Notes: a model not told the origin generated them from the letters alone. A stretch of DNA of 64,000 nucleotides from Janthinobacterium sp. LM6 (GCF_002002885.1 NZ_CP019510.1:2046001-2110000), one strand, 5' to 3'. Shown: positions 1 through 8,503, counted from the first letter of the stretch. Numbers and translations: made by a program.

Positions 1-1787
1 TTTGCAGCCTTTAGCTTTGTACGTAATGTCTCTTCAAAATAGTGTATTTGCATGAGTATATTTTCTGATCCATATATTTCTATGGCGTCCTTTAGTGAGA
101 TGTGATACTCATCTTTCTTCCCGCTATACTTTACTTGCAGAAATTTTTTTCCTTTTGATAATATTTCTTCCTCGCTAAGTTGCGTGGGGATGTCTAATCG
201 AATTCCAATAATTAAAAAATTTATGAATATCTCTTGAATTTCACTATGCCAAGTTTCGTACCCATAAAAATTATGATAGCCGATTTGTATATATTTGTCT
301 TCGCTGTCAAAATCATCTATTGTTCTAAATTGAATATTCATGCCATCGCCATTGCCAAATTCAAAAATTTTTTCCAAAATTTTTGCTGGATTTGCCTTTG
401 AGTGTTCAATTAGTTCAATGGAGTTAAAAAAGCTTTCTATAGATGGCAATGTATGAAATTTTGAAAATTTATATGCGTCTATCTTCTCCAGGTAGCGCAA
501 AATTTCCGACCATTCCAAATGCGATTTTAATACTCTACCGTAAAATTTTTCTGCAGTTCCTTCTGATAGACGAGAAACGTAAGCTGCAGCAAAATATTCA
601 GATATACTTTTGTGTAAAAAGGTTAGCATATTATATCCGTCCTCTAGCATTAGGCAGGAAACCTTAACAATATCTTTTTTAAATGATTCTTCCTCGCAGG
701 TAATTCCGTTTGAATATTTTTTTGCAATTTCGAAAGCTTCATTAAATTTCTCCGATGTTAAACTTCGGCCCATTCCTGCGGAAGCTACAGAAAAACAAAA
801 AGCCTCGAAGAGATGTTGTAGTTTTCTTTCTGAAATCCCAGAATGGTGTTCTCGAACAAATCCTGCTTTTAATTTGTCGTGTTGAGTAAATACCGTAGTA
901 AACAGTTTGCTAAAAAATTCCGGGACTTCTGACGGAATTTCTTTTTCTGATTCATAAACCATTACAAGTAGAGTTAGCATTAATGGAGTGGTGATTAGCT
1001 CTGCAATATCCTGAGAGTTTTCAGAAATGGCAGATAATATTTCGGCGATTTTCTCGCGACTTAGATTGAGTTTTTTTAAAAAACCTCTTTGGTCATTATC
1101 TTCTAGTCTGGCTAAATTGACGGTTTTAAATAATCTGCTTTTTTGTATTTCCGAAGAAGGTCTTGATGTTATTATTATCTTTAAGTCATTATATTTTTCA
1201 GAGATAAATTCAAGTCGTTCAATTGCATCAGATACAAGAGTCGTATTGACTTCATCAAAACCATCAAGTAAAAGAGTAATTTTTCCGGATCTTGCCAAAT
1301 AGTCAAATACGTCGATATTACTATTAATGTCCAGTTTTTCGATGGCGTCATTGATATGTACCATGAGGTCTCTTTTTTGCGTCAACGTTCGCAATTCCAC
1401 AAAAATAGGTAATGTCCCAGAACCGTTTCCTGCGAGTTCTTGAAGATATAAATACCTTATGAAAATAGATTTTCCCTGACCTACAATACCTTCTATTACA
1501 AAATTCCCACTAGAAAAATCCCCAAGTGACTCGACTGTTTGAGGTAGCCCAGAGTCATCCAAAATTTTTGAAGGGTAGTAAATTGACAGCAAGGAATTTT
1601 CACGGTCCTTGGACCAAATAGTTTTTACTTTGTCTGCTGTAATTAGTTTTTTTGCCAATTTTTTGGCAAATCCATTCGCTTTCCATTTTTCAAACGCATT
1701 ATTTATTCCTCCTTTGGAATTTTTTACTAATTCACCCATTAAAGGCGCTAGTGCTTTGGCCATCGGTATTTCGAATCCTGTCACCAT
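1..1787 (-). CDS. NACHT-domain STAND NTPase, 3' end cut by window edge
   Basis: Reading the minus strand from the ATG at 1787 gives about 595 open codons that run off the left edge. Walker A GIVGQGKS lies at residues 100-107, Walker B LLLDGFDEV at about 172-180, and a TSRP sensor-like motif at about 207-210. The D-G-F-D-E form of Walker B is typical of NACHT NTPases. The N-terminal 90 residues are lysine-rich with no recognised effector, and the visible part after the NTPase (about 210-595) looks helical with no clear sensor repeats. Known family: bacterial NACHT proteins include anti-phage defence ATPases that oligomerise on sensing infection. The gene is far more AT-rich than the rest of the window, which suggests transfer. 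The start follows an in-frame TGA and has only a weak ribosome site. The defence role is inferred; the ATPase fold is well supported. Confidence 0.85.
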   Translation of the reverse strand, partial: MVTGFEIPMAKALAPLMGELVKNSKGGINNAFEKWKANGFAKKLAKKLITADKVKTIWSKDRENSLLSIYYPSKILDDSGLPQTVESLGDFSSGNFVIEGIVGQGKSIFIRYLYLQELAGNGSGTLPIFVELRTLTQKRDLMVHINDAIEKLDINSNIDVFDYLARSGKITLLLDGFDEVNTTLVSDAIERLEFISEKYNDLKIIITSRPSSEIQKSRLFKTVNLARLEDNDQRGFLKKLNLSREKIAEILSAISENSQDIAELITTPLMLTLLVMVYESEKEIPSEVPEFFSKLFTTVFTQHDKLKAGFVREHHSGISERKLQHLFEAFCFSVASAGMGRSLTSEKFNEAFEIAKKYSNGITCEEESFKKDIVKVSCLMLEDGYNMLTFLHKSISEYFAAAYVSRLSEGTAEKFYGRVLKSHLEWSEILRYLEKIDAYKFSKFHTLPSIESFFNSIELIEHSKANPAKILEKIFEFGNGDGMNIQFRTIDDFDSEDKYIQIGYHNFYGYETWHSEIQEIFINFLIIGIRLDIPTQLSEEEILSKGKKFLQVKYSGKKDEYHISLKDAIEIYGSENILMQIHYFEETLRTKLKAA

Positions 1788-2038
1788 ATCATGTGTCCAT
1801 TATTTTTGAAAATTAAAATTTTAAGAGTTATGAATTTTTTAAAAGTTTACAATTTTTATTGTAATCCTTTTTAAGAAATTATATTTTCTATTTGCTCGCC
1901 AGATTTGAAAAATTCCCATGACATTGAGACGCAATGCTTGTTTTCACATTTCTTTTTAATATTTACATTTTGAAAGAGACTAATTTTTTTATCTAGCATA
2001 GTTCGTTACGGTGAGCTGGACAACAACTTTAGGTGTAG

Positions 2039-2091
2039 CTCGGTGGTTTTTGCAGTGAACGCCACTATAACTCAGCCGTTGGGGCACCGAG
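2039..2091. repeat. Nested inverted repeat (structured element)
   Basis: CTCGGTG at 2039-2045 is the exact reverse complement of CACCGAG at 2085-2091. Inside it AGTG (2054-2057) can pair with CACT (2063-2066). The result is a branched stem-loop in otherwise gene-free DNA. It may be part of an RNA or a recombination site; the sequence does not decide. Confidence 0.35.
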
Positions 2092-2470
2092 AATGAGAGC
2101 ATGCTCAACATCGGAACATCGCGGCAGTCCTTGATCTGTTGACGCGGTTTTCCTCAATAAATTAGCGCGTAAACGCGAGGTTTAGGCCATAGGTCAGCCC
2201 TTGGGCGACGGATTTGGTTTATTTTGTGGAGTGTAAACTGGCCATCAGCCCGAATGATTGCTGAGTTCATTTCCCATTTCCCGAGGTGTGTGCTTGCGTC
2301 CCATCCTCGCAGCGATATGCAATCGGACACCTGCCAAACTTAAAGGATGGAAAAATTTTTGCGTTCTTATCATCGACGGTACAAATGTAGGTACGTTGTT
2401 AGTATGTGGTCATTTAAGTACCATGAATGCTAGATGTGTGCATTACATCGATTCCGCCAGGAAATAAAGA

Positions 2471-2492
2471 AACCGCCTTCGGGCGGTTTTTT
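2471..2492 (+). terminator. Rho-independent terminator inside a longer inverted repeat
   Basis: Stem AACCGCC (2471-2477) / GGCGGTT (2482-2488) with a TTCG tetraloop, followed by a T run to 2492. It is enclosed by a second perfect inverted repeat, TTCCGCCAGG (2452-2461) and CCTGGCGGAA (2497-2506). It points on the plus strand although no confident plus-strand gene precedes it, so it may have belonged to a gene displaced by the AT-rich segment. Confidence 0.75.
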
Positions 2493-2522
2493 ATTGCCTG
2501 GCGGAAGCGAGCAGGGCGGCGC

Positions 2523-2554
2523 CCTGCGTGTGAGATTCCCTGCGTGTGAGATTC
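2523..2554. repeat. Perfect 16-bp tandem duplication
   Basis: CCTGCGTGTGAGATTC occurs twice head to tail (2523-2538 and 2539-2554) in the intergenic space downstream of the DUF3667 gene. It is probably a replication-slippage product. Confidence 0.8.
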
Positions 2555-2610
2555 GAAGGGCTGGACTTACCTGCCCAGCCCGCCCCGAATCCTCCTCTGT
2601 TTTTGTAACG

Positions 2611-3726
2611 CTAATGCACGCTCTTCATCAACACCAGCACGAGGAACACGCAAAACACGATGTTGGCCACTACCAGCAGCATGCAGGTGCGCCACAGCGC
2701 GCCCCATTTGCCCAGGTTGTAGGTGCCGCGTAGCTGCAGAAACATGTGCAGGGGCGGCGCCAGGCATACCAGCAATCCGATCAGCCAGCCCTGGTTGAGT
2801 ATCGATAGCGGTATCAGCACGGTCAACAGCAAGGACATGAAGCACAGCGAGTACAGCACGAACACCGCATGCTCGTACATGGTCACGCCAGGCTTCCAGA
2901 AAAACATCAGCCACATGAAGGGCAGCGAGATCGGGATCAGCAGGAACGAGAACTTGTAGATCGTGTTCTTGAGCTTGTAAAACGCCAACTCGGGATTTTC
3001 TGCGGCGTGATGAAAGCTTTTTTCCAGCTCCGGAAAAGTGGCGTCGGGATTGGGCGGGCTGGACGCGATCCTGGAGACAGTCTTGTCGAACCAACCGGGC
3101 TCTCTCAGTTTAACCCCGTCTTCACTGGTCGCTTTTTCTGGCGATGCGACGTACAGCAGGCGTTGCTCGGCTTCGTGTTGCAGCTTGCGCGAAACGGCCA
3201 GCGCCTTCTCGACCCCGACGACCCCGGCATTGGCCTTGCGGGCCTCCTCCAGCGCCTGCTCATTGCGCTCGACCCGGAGCTTGGCGGACGCGGCGTGGTT
3301 TGTCAGCGAGGCGATATTGGCGTCGCGGCCTAGAAGCTGGCCGCTGCCGAACGAGGTGACGAAGAAGGTCAGGAAGACCATGAACAGGAACAGCGCCAGC
3401 GGCGAAACATAGTTCTTGCGCTGGCCGTCGATGTAGCGGCGCGTCAGGCGGCCAGGAAAGGCCACCAGCAGCGGGATCGTCTTCCAAGCCTTGGCGTCGA
3501 AGTGCAGGATGCCGTGCATGACTTCTTCGGCCAGGTGCAGCAGCGAATGGTGGATGTGGGCCGACTGGCCGCAGGCCTGGCAAAACGCGCCGCCCAGCGG
3601 CGCCTGGCAGTTGGCGCAGTTCGCCAAAGGCGCGGCACCGGCTGGCGGCGGCGTTTTATCGCCCGCGATCTCGCTGGCCGTTACATCTGCCATCGTCAGG
3701 GCGCCGGCCGCTTTCTGCTCAATCAT
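2611..3726 (-). CDS. DUF3667-type membrane protein with N-terminal zinc ribbon
   Basis: A 371-residue protein. The start at 3726 is preferred over an upstream frame opening because GGGAG lies just upstream and the remaining 60 residues look non-coding. A zinc ribbon CANC...CQAC lies at about residues 37-52. It is followed by the family-typical region with an RRYIDGQRKNYVSPLALF-like segment leading into the first membrane helix. A charged, lysine- and glutamate-rich loop follows, then three or four hydrophobic helices at the C-terminus. Known family: DUF3667 proteins are inner-membrane proteins of unknown function. The gene is monocistronic, divergent from the serine hydrolase gene at 3977, and followed by a hairpin at 2558-2581. 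Confidence 0.75.
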   Translation of the reverse strand: MIEQKAAGALTMADVTASEIAGDKTPPPAGAAPLANCANCQAPLGGAFCQACGQSAHIHHSLLHLAEEVMHGILHFDAKAWKTIPLLVAFPGRLTRRYIDGQRKNYVSPLALFLFMVFLTFFVTSFGSGQLLGRDANIASLTNHAASAKLRVERNEQALEEARKANAGVVGVEKALAVSRKLQHEAEQRLLYVASPEKATSEDGVKLREPGWFDKTVSRIASSPPNPDATFPELEKSFHHAAENPELAFYKLKNTIYKFSFLLIPISLPFMWLMFFWKPGVTMYEHAVFVLYSLCFMSLLLTVLIPLSILNQGWLIGLLVCLAPPLHMFLQLRGTYNLGKWGALWRTCMLLVVANIVFCVFLVLVLMKSVH

Positions 3727-3976
3727 CGTGCATCTCCCACCAGGAAAATGGCTGATTGTGCAACAAGGCGCCTGTATGTTCAAGTAAATACTGGCAAAAA
3801 CGGCAATCCGTTCGAGCAGCCGGGTGCGCGCTAAAAAACGACGTTTTTCTCCCGCTTGTCCGCCGAAAACGCAGTTCGTCGCAAGCCGCTGGTTCTTTGC
3901 CGTCATCCTCTTTATCTTCCTTGCTGAGCTGGCGCGAACGGTCGCGCTGCCGAGCCACTTTCAACGGGATGTCCAT

Positions 3977-5137
3977 ATGCTGAAACTTTACTCGCGTCGT
4001 CTCGCCTCACCGCTGCTGCTGACACTGCTTTTGGTGCTGCAAGCTCCCGCCAGCCATGCTGACTCCGCCTCCACCGCCGCTTCTGCAATCGTCACTGGGG
4101 CCAGCGAAGAAGAGGCGCTGGCCGCACGTATCGACAGCGAGATCGCGCCCCTGTTCAAGGCAAACGAGCCTGGCGCCACTGTCATTGTCACGCAGGCTGG
4201 CCTTACCGTGTTTCGCAAGGCGTATGGCATGGCCGACGTGGCCAAGGGCCTGCCCATGACCCCGGACACCGTGATGCGCATCGCCTCAATCAGCAAACAG
4301 TTCACCGCCACCGGCATCCTGATGCTGGTGGATGAGGGCAAACTGGCTTTGGACGACGACATCCAGAAGTTCCTTCCCGACTACCCCAGCGGTGGCAAGC
4401 GCATTACGATCGAGCATCTGCTGACGCATACCTCGGGCATCGCAAACTTTACCAACAAGCCGACCTTTGAGGCGGGAATGAATACGGATCTGACGGTGAG
4501 TCAGATGATAGACAGCTTCAAGAACGATGCGCTCCAGTTCGAGCCAGGCACGCGCTATTCGTACAGTAATTCAGGTTACTTCTTGCTGGGTGCAATTATT
4601 GAAAAGGTATCAGGCCTGGCGTATGCCAAATTCGTCGAGCAGCGCATTTTCGTGCCGCTCGGTATGCTCGACAGCGCTTACGAAGGCCATGAGCGTGGCA
4701 GTGCGATGCGCGCCAAGGGCTATACGCGCAGCAGTGCCGGCTCCGGCTTCGAACCAGGCAAGGCGGTCAGCATGACGCTGCCGTATGCGGCCGGAGCGCT
4801 CGTGTCCACGGTGGACGACCTGGCGCGCTGGGATGTCGCCGTCAGCGCCGGCACACTGCTTAAGCGTTCCAGCCAGCAGAAAGCCTTTACCGCCCATGTC
4901 TTGGCCGACGGCAAAAGTGTTCCCTATGGCTACGGATGGAGCGTGCGCAAGATGCGCGGCATGCCAATGCAGTCACATGGCGGCGGCATTCCCGGCTTTT
5001 CAAGCTACGCTTTGCGTCTGCCCGAGAAACAGCTGTATGTGGCGGTGCTGACCAATGCTGACAGGGGCCTCCCGGGGGCCGAAATGATTGCGGTGAAGGC
5101 GGCGACTATTGCAGTTGGCAATGCTTTCCCTGAGTAA
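3977..5137 (+). CDS. Secreted serine hydrolase, beta-lactamase class C/esterase family
   Basis: A 386-residue protein with an N-terminal signal peptide ending near ASHA-DS. The catalytic SxxK motif is SISK at residues 104-107 (nucleophile S104), the YxN motif is YSN at about 196-198, and the third motif appears as HGGG near the C-terminus, in place of the KTG of true AmpC enzymes. This pattern fits penicillin-binding-protein-like esterases and D-aminopeptidases of the Beta-lactamase (PF00144) family acting in the periplasm. The start at 3977 follows CGGGA and makes the signal peptide N-terminal; a longer upstream frame exists but places the signal at residue 52. Substrate unknown. The gene is divergent from the DUF3667 gene. 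Confidence 0.85.
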   Translation: MLKLYSRRLASPLLLTLLLVLQAPASHADSASTAASAIVTGASEEEALAARIDSEIAPLFKANEPGATVIVTQAGLTVFRKAYGMADVAKGLPMTPDTVMRIASISKQFTATGILMLVDEGKLALDDDIQKFLPDYPSGGKRITIEHLLTHTSGIANFTNKPTFEAGMNTDLTVSQMIDSFKNDALQFEPGTRYSYSNSGYFLLGAIIEKVSGLAYAKFVEQRIFVPLGMLDSAYEGHERGSAMRAKGYTRSSAGSGFEPGKAVSMTLPYAAGALVSTVDDLARWDVAVSAGTLLKRSSQQKAFTAHVLADGKSVPYGYGWSVRKMRGMPMQSHGGGIPGFSSYALRLPEKQLYVAVLTNADRGLPGAEMIAVKAATIAVGNAFPE

Positions 5138-5602
5138 TTCGAGGGGACGCACACGTGCCGGCAACCGGCGCTGCAGAGGCAGGCGGTCACCCGGTGTCGG
5201 CGATCCTTTTTCCACCGCCGTCTGCAAGGCATCCGCAAGCTGCAAAAAACGTGGCTCATTAATCCAGGCCAAGCGCGGCAACCAGATAGTCAGGTTTCAA
5301 TCTTGTATGGTTTGCAACTGGGACATTTTGTCTCAATGTATGGATATTGTTTTAAAGTAGTATGTGTCAGAACCTGCAGCAACACCATCCTTGCATGGCC
5401 GTCGCTGACGCTTTCACCTCGCTCATCCGCATTCGGCACATCACGGCGCTCGGTGCTCTTGATATTTCATAGCTGGCTATAATGAAAGAGTCACGCAGGA
5501 TGCCCTGGGGGATGGTTTGAACAGAGTTTGCGGAAGCAGCGTTTTGGGGAAGTGCTCCTCACGATAGATAGTGTCAAGTAATAAAACCTGGAAATACTCA
5601 AA
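5138..5602. other. Intergenic region, 465 bases, no gene seen
   Basis: Short open frames here overlap the end of the hydrolase gene or have no coding character. Small CCGG-type inverted repeats occur just after the hydrolase stop (about 5157-5172). No terminator with a T run, tRNA or recognisable repeat was found. The last 100 bases presumably hold the promoter of the small membrane protein gene. Confidence 0.5.
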
Positions 5603-5842
5603 ATGATGGATTGGACCCCTATAGTCTTCGTTACGTTCAAGGCTCTCGTGCTTTGCACGGGCATGTTCTTCGCCATCAAGTGGCATTACGATCAAGGGAA
5701 GAAGGGGAAAGAGCAGGAGGCGCGCGCGGTGCTGCGCGCGGGCGGCAAGGTGGCCGCACTCTTCGTGCTAACGCTTCTGGGCCTGGGGCTCGTCACCTTC
5801 TTCGTCGTCAAGATGGTCGGTTTGGAGATGATCTGGCCCTGA
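5603..5842 (+). CDS. Small hypothetical membrane protein
   Basis: A 79-residue protein with two hydrophobic segments, about residues 5-24 and 48-72, separated by a strongly charged loop rich in K, E and R (about 28-46). It begins with two consecutive ATG codons. The codon use resembles its neighbours and no family was recognised. It stands alone between the serine hydrolase and the GFA-type enzyme. The short two-helix architecture could fit a membrane accessory peptide, but no function is assigned. Confidence 0.6.
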   Translation: MMDWTPIVFVTFKALVLCTGMFFAIKWHYDQGKKGKEQEARAVLRAGGKVAALFVLTLLGLGLVTFFVVKMVGLEMIWP

Positions 5843-5953
5843 TGGCCAAGAATAGTCTGCCGATATCCGGTGATGCGGCAGCAATTCCCCGCTGCTAGGC
5901 AGCCCCGCGCGCGCGGTGCTTTCTGAATCATGTGTGCCTTGTTTATTTGGAAA

Positions 5954-5973
5954 TACTGTGTAAAAATACAGTG
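5954..5973. promoter_or_regulatory. LexA-like SOS box upstream of the GFA-family gene
   Basis: TACTGT, eight bases, ACAGTG. This matches the proteobacterial LexA operator consensus (CTGT-N8-ACAG core, AT-rich spacer) at 16 of 20 positions. It ends 23 bases before the ATG at 5997, where a bound repressor would block transcription. An AAGGA ribosome site follows. Confidence 0.6.
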
Positions 5974-5996
5974 TCAACTTTCAAAAAGGACTCCTC

Positions 5997-6389
5997 ATGA
6001 TCAAAGGCAGTTGCTGCTGCGGCTCAGTAAAGTTTGAATTGGCATCCCCTCCGGGCATGATGGGCATGTGTCACTGTTCCCGCTGTCGGAAGGCCGGAGC
6101 GAGCGCCTTGGCCTTCGTTGATAAAAATTCATTTACCTTGCTGGCGGGACGGGAATTCATTCAACGCTATGAGCCGGAGCCTCCGTTTACATATGCAAGA
6201 ACTTTTTGCAAAAAATGCGGAACTTCTTTAGGGGAAATTGGCTCAGAGAATGATTCATTTCCAATCTCAGTCAATTGCCTGGATGATGACCCTGAAGCAA
6301 GAATACAATTCCATGTGCATGTTGGCTCCAAGCCTGCATGGTATGAGATTTGTGATAGTGCAAAACAGTTTCAAGAAAGTCCGACATAA
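5997..6389 (+). CDS. GFA/CENP-V family zinc protein
   Basis: A 130-residue protein of the glutathione-dependent formaldehyde-activating enzyme (GFA) fold. The zinc ligands are visible: CCCG near residues 5-8, CHCSRC at about 26-31 and CKKCG at about 72-76. Members bind zinc and, in the characterised case, glutathione adducts; many are uncharacterised, so the substrate is not known here. The ATG follows AAAAAGGACTCCTC. It is a single-gene unit with a LexA-like box directly upstream and a strong terminator directly downstream, so it may be damage-inducible. The gene is less GC-rich than its neighbours. Confidence 0.85.
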   Translation: MIKGSCCCGSVKFELASPPGMMGMCHCSRCRKAGASALAFVDKNSFTLLAGREFIQRYEPEPPFTYARTFCKKCGTSLGEIGSENDSFPISVNCLDDDPEARIQFHVHVGSKPAWYEICDSAKQFQESPT

Positions 6390-6393
6390 TAAG

Positions 6394-6424
6394 AAAAGCC
6401 AGTCATCTGACTGGCTTTTTTTAT
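6394..6424 (+). terminator. Rho-independent terminator after the GFA gene
   Basis: AAAGCCAGTCA pairs with TGACTGGCTTT around a short TC loop, followed by a T run. It starts five bases after the stop codon of the GFA gene. The arms are symmetrical, so it could also serve the opposite strand. Confidence 0.9.
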
Positions 6425-6501
6425 CGCACATGCAGTGCTGTCGCGCGGATGTCAGGCAATGCATTCAGCAGATAAAATATCCTGCGACGCAAGGAATTGA
6501 T

Positions 6502-6762
6502 TCAATTTCCCCACGGATCGGTATAGGGATCGCCTGAACGGCAAGATTCGCGCGTTTGCTCCAATTTGTAAGAGGTCGACTGTCCCCAGAGAACGGTGGT
6601 CCCGCCATTGCAATGGAATTGTCCTTCGCCCACTTGCTCGCTGTAGCTGGCATCGGAATAATATGCATATGAAATGGAGTATGCAGCTGCCGCGTAAGCG
6701 TAGGTTGAAAAAGCTAATAATCCTACGGAGAACGTTGCAAAAATCGACTTTTTAAATGGCAT
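6502..6762 (-). CDS. Small exported protein, DUF6289-like
   Basis: An 86-residue protein starting at 6762, where AAAGGG precedes the ATG at good spacing; the frame opens 12 codons earlier without a site. It has a signal peptide (hydrophobic core about residues 8-22, cleavage near AYA-AA). The mature part contains YYSDASY, VGEGQFHC and WGQSTSY, then a second cysteine. This two-cysteine, tyrosine-rich pattern resembles DUF6289, a family of small secreted proteins of unknown function. No operon partner is evident. Confidence 0.6.
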   Translation of the reverse strand: MPFKKSIFATFSVGLLAFSTYAYAAAAYSISYAYYSDASYSEQVGEGQFHCNGGTTVLWGQSTSYKLEQTRESCRSGDPYTDPWGN

Positions 6763-6811
6763 TTTAAACCCTTTTAAATTAATGCGGTCAATGTTCAAGT
6801 GTGGAATGAAG

Positions 6812-7300
6812 TCATGATAAAAAGTCGTGATTAATTATGTGACTTTTCAAAAATGCAAATCCATACTGCCCAGAGAGCGTATTGATGTCAATGGTTTTTT
6901 CAGCTATTTTTTTGCGCCTGTCGCCCTGACTGACAGGCACAAACACTTCCCATTTATGCTGTATCGCGGGATTGACGGTCTTGGCGCAACTCACGGCAAC
7001 ATTCGGTCCAGACAGGCCGTGGCTTTGCGGAACCCATTTCACACGCAAAGCTGCCGCGCATTTTGTCACCAGAATCTTTCGGTTCGGCTCCAGGACTTGC
7101 CAACTTGTGCCATTTTTGGAATTCTCTGCTGCAATGAACTGTACTGCGGCCTCCCTGATTTCAAACAAGCCATGGATGTCGCCGCGAGTCAGGTCCTCGT
7201 CAAGCGTGGTCGCGAGCGCCGATGAGGCGCCAGCAACAAGAAAAACGGCGACGCCCAAGGAAGCGTACATGCATCTATTCAAACGTAACGGTGCCAACAT
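6812..7300 (-). CDS. Hypothetical exported protein
   Basis: About 162 residues. The start at 7300 is chosen because AAGGA lies upstream; an ATG six codons earlier has no site. A hydrophobic signal segment ends near ALA-TT. The mature protein has two cysteines (C-AAALRVKW and SCAKTV) that could form a disulfide, and no recognised domain. The N-terminal text around EIREAAVQFIAAENS resembles the start of a periplasmic binding or flagella-assembly type sequence only weakly. The gene is oriented with the DUF6289-like gene, with a 49-base gap. Confidence 0.55.
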   Translation of the reverse strand: MLAPLRLNRCMYASLGVAVFLVAGASSALATTLDEDLTRGDIHGLFEIREAAVQFIAAENSKNGTSWQVLEPNRKILVTKCAAALRVKWVPQSHGLSGPNVAVSCAKTVNPAIQHKWEVFVPVSQGDRRKKIAEKTIDINTLSGQYGFAFLKSHIINHDFLS

Positions 7301-7468
7301 ATTTACAATCCTTGCCAAGTATGTTCGATATCAGATAGAGATATGGAAGGTTTTGCATTCTACAGTCATCAATCCCGGATCCGCCGTTTTGTTTTCCACT
7401 GGCGAGTGCGTACTTTTCGTGGCACGATGATAAGTTCATCGGCTTCTCATTCAACTGACTGAACGCAC

Positions 7469-7930
7469 ATGGCTTTTACTTTTCACCCGCTTTCCGATAT
7501 TCCCCACGAAGAATGGCTCCTTCTGTTGAATCACCCGGACGTCATCCGCCATATGCCACTCGCCACCGAACGTTGGACCGACGGCGCTATTGCGGAATGG
7601 GCGAAAGGCAAGGACGCGCAATGGCAAGCGAATGGCTATGGACCGTGGGCTATCCGGCTGGATGGCGCGTTTGCCGGCTGGGGCGGTTTTCAGAAGGAAG
7701 GGGGCGAAGCAGACCTGGCACTGGTATTGCTCCCCCGGTTCTGGGGACATGGGCCTGCGCTGGCGCGCCATTTCATGCACCGCCGGCGGGAACTGGGCAT
7801 TGGCCCGGTAAGCATCCTGCTGCCGCCCAGCCGCACTCGCTTCAAGGGGCTGGCAAGAATCGGCTTCCTATTGGATCGCGAGGTGGAGCATGAAGGCCAA
7901 CGCTTTTTGAAGTTCCGGGCATCGGAATGA
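7469..7930 (+). CDS. GNAT-family N-acetyltransferase
   Basis: A 153-residue protein. The order of elements fits GNAT: an N-terminal strand-helix region, the central strand GPWAIRLDGAFAGWGGFQ, a strand DLALVLLPRFWGHGPALARHFM (with the acetyl-CoA loop in degenerate G-H-G-P form), and a C-terminal GLARIGFLLDREVEHEGQRFLKF strand pair. The closest style is the RimJ/RimL-like subgroup that modifies small molecules or protein N-termini. Substrate unknown. The canonical Q/RxxGxG/A loop is weak, so activity is not certain. Confidence 0.7.
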   Translation: MAFTFHPLSDIPHEEWLLLLNHPDVIRHMPLATERWTDGAIAEWAKGKDAQWQANGYGPWAIRLDGAFAGWGGFQKEGGEADLALVLLPRFWGHGPALARHFMHRRRELGIGPVSILLPPSRTRFKGLARIGFLLDREVEHEGQRFLKFRASE

Positions 7931-8066
7931 GCGTCACATGCACGGTGGGGACGGGAACAGCCTTTCTCTCCCGCAACTGGCATACTATTCAATGCATATG
8001 CGAATCTGAGCAACGTTTGCAGAAACAAGCTGCGCCCATGCGCGATCACTTTCCACTTTTGAACCA

Positions 8067-8474
8067 ATGAAAAACAGCACCGTCGAATATCGCCATAACT
8101 TTCCCCTCGATCCGCTCGATGTCGTTCGTGTCTTCGATCAATCCGGCATCAAGCGGCCGACCGCCAATCTCCCGAGAATCGCGCGCATGTTCGCCGCGCC
8201 TTGCCTCTCGCTGTCGGCTTGGGTGGATAATGAGCTGGTGGGGGTGGCCCGCTCGCTGACCGATTATGCGTATTGCTGCTATCTGTCGGATCTGGCCGTC
8301 GACCAGCGGTACCAGGGCCTGGGTATCGGCAAGGAACTTGTCAAGCGCACCCAGGCCATCATCGGCGACGACGTGTCCTTGATATTGCTCTCCGCCCCGG
8401 ACGCCATGTCCTACTATCCGACGCTCGGTTTTGAGCCTGCCGGCAACGCCTACGTCATCCGGCGCAAACATTGA
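8067..8474 (+). CDS. GNAT-family N-acetyltransferase
   Basis: A 135-residue protein with a clear GNAT core. The strand YLSDLAVDQRYQGLGIGKEL contains the acetyl-CoA pyrophosphate loop R-Y-Q-G-L-G-I-G at about residues 89-96. The C-terminal motif SYYPTLGFEPAGNAYVIRR has the tyrosine that often acts as general acid. A small stand-alone acetyltransferase of unknown substrate. It begins 136 bases after the preceding acetyltransferase gene and is 29 bases before the next gene, with which it may be co-transcribed. Confidence 0.8.
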   Translation: MKNSTVEYRHNFPLDPLDVVRVFDQSGIKRPTANLPRIARMFAAPCLSLSAWVDNELVGVARSLTDYAYCCYLSDLAVDQRYQGLGIGKELVKRTQAIIGDDVSLILLSAPDAMSYYPTLGFEPAGNAYVIRRKH

Positions 8475-8503
8475 GCGACTGTTTTTAACAATTCCCGCAC
8501 CTG

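Larger units (their letters stand above)
1788..2610. other. Gene-free region at island/chromosome boundary
   Basis: About 820 bases without a convincing gene. Base composition changes from very AT-rich (to about 2000) through intermediate to GC-rich after about 2490. It presumably holds the promoter of the NACHT gene in the first 200 bases; no clean -35/-10 pair was identified. An open frame at 2258-2467 could encode 69 residues but has no recognisable domain, and its stop sits just before the terminator. The region also contains an inverted-repeat structure at 2039-2091, the terminator at 2471-2492, a 16-base tandem duplication at 2523-2554, and a hairpin at 2558-2581 placed to end transcription of the minus-strand gene that follows. 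Confidence 0.6.

Noticed and set aside
2430..2470. 3' end of a tRNA or tmRNA at the island boundary
   Set aside because: ATCGATTCCGCC looks like a T-arm, but the flanking bases do not pair into a T-stem and no CCA end or anticodon arm is present.
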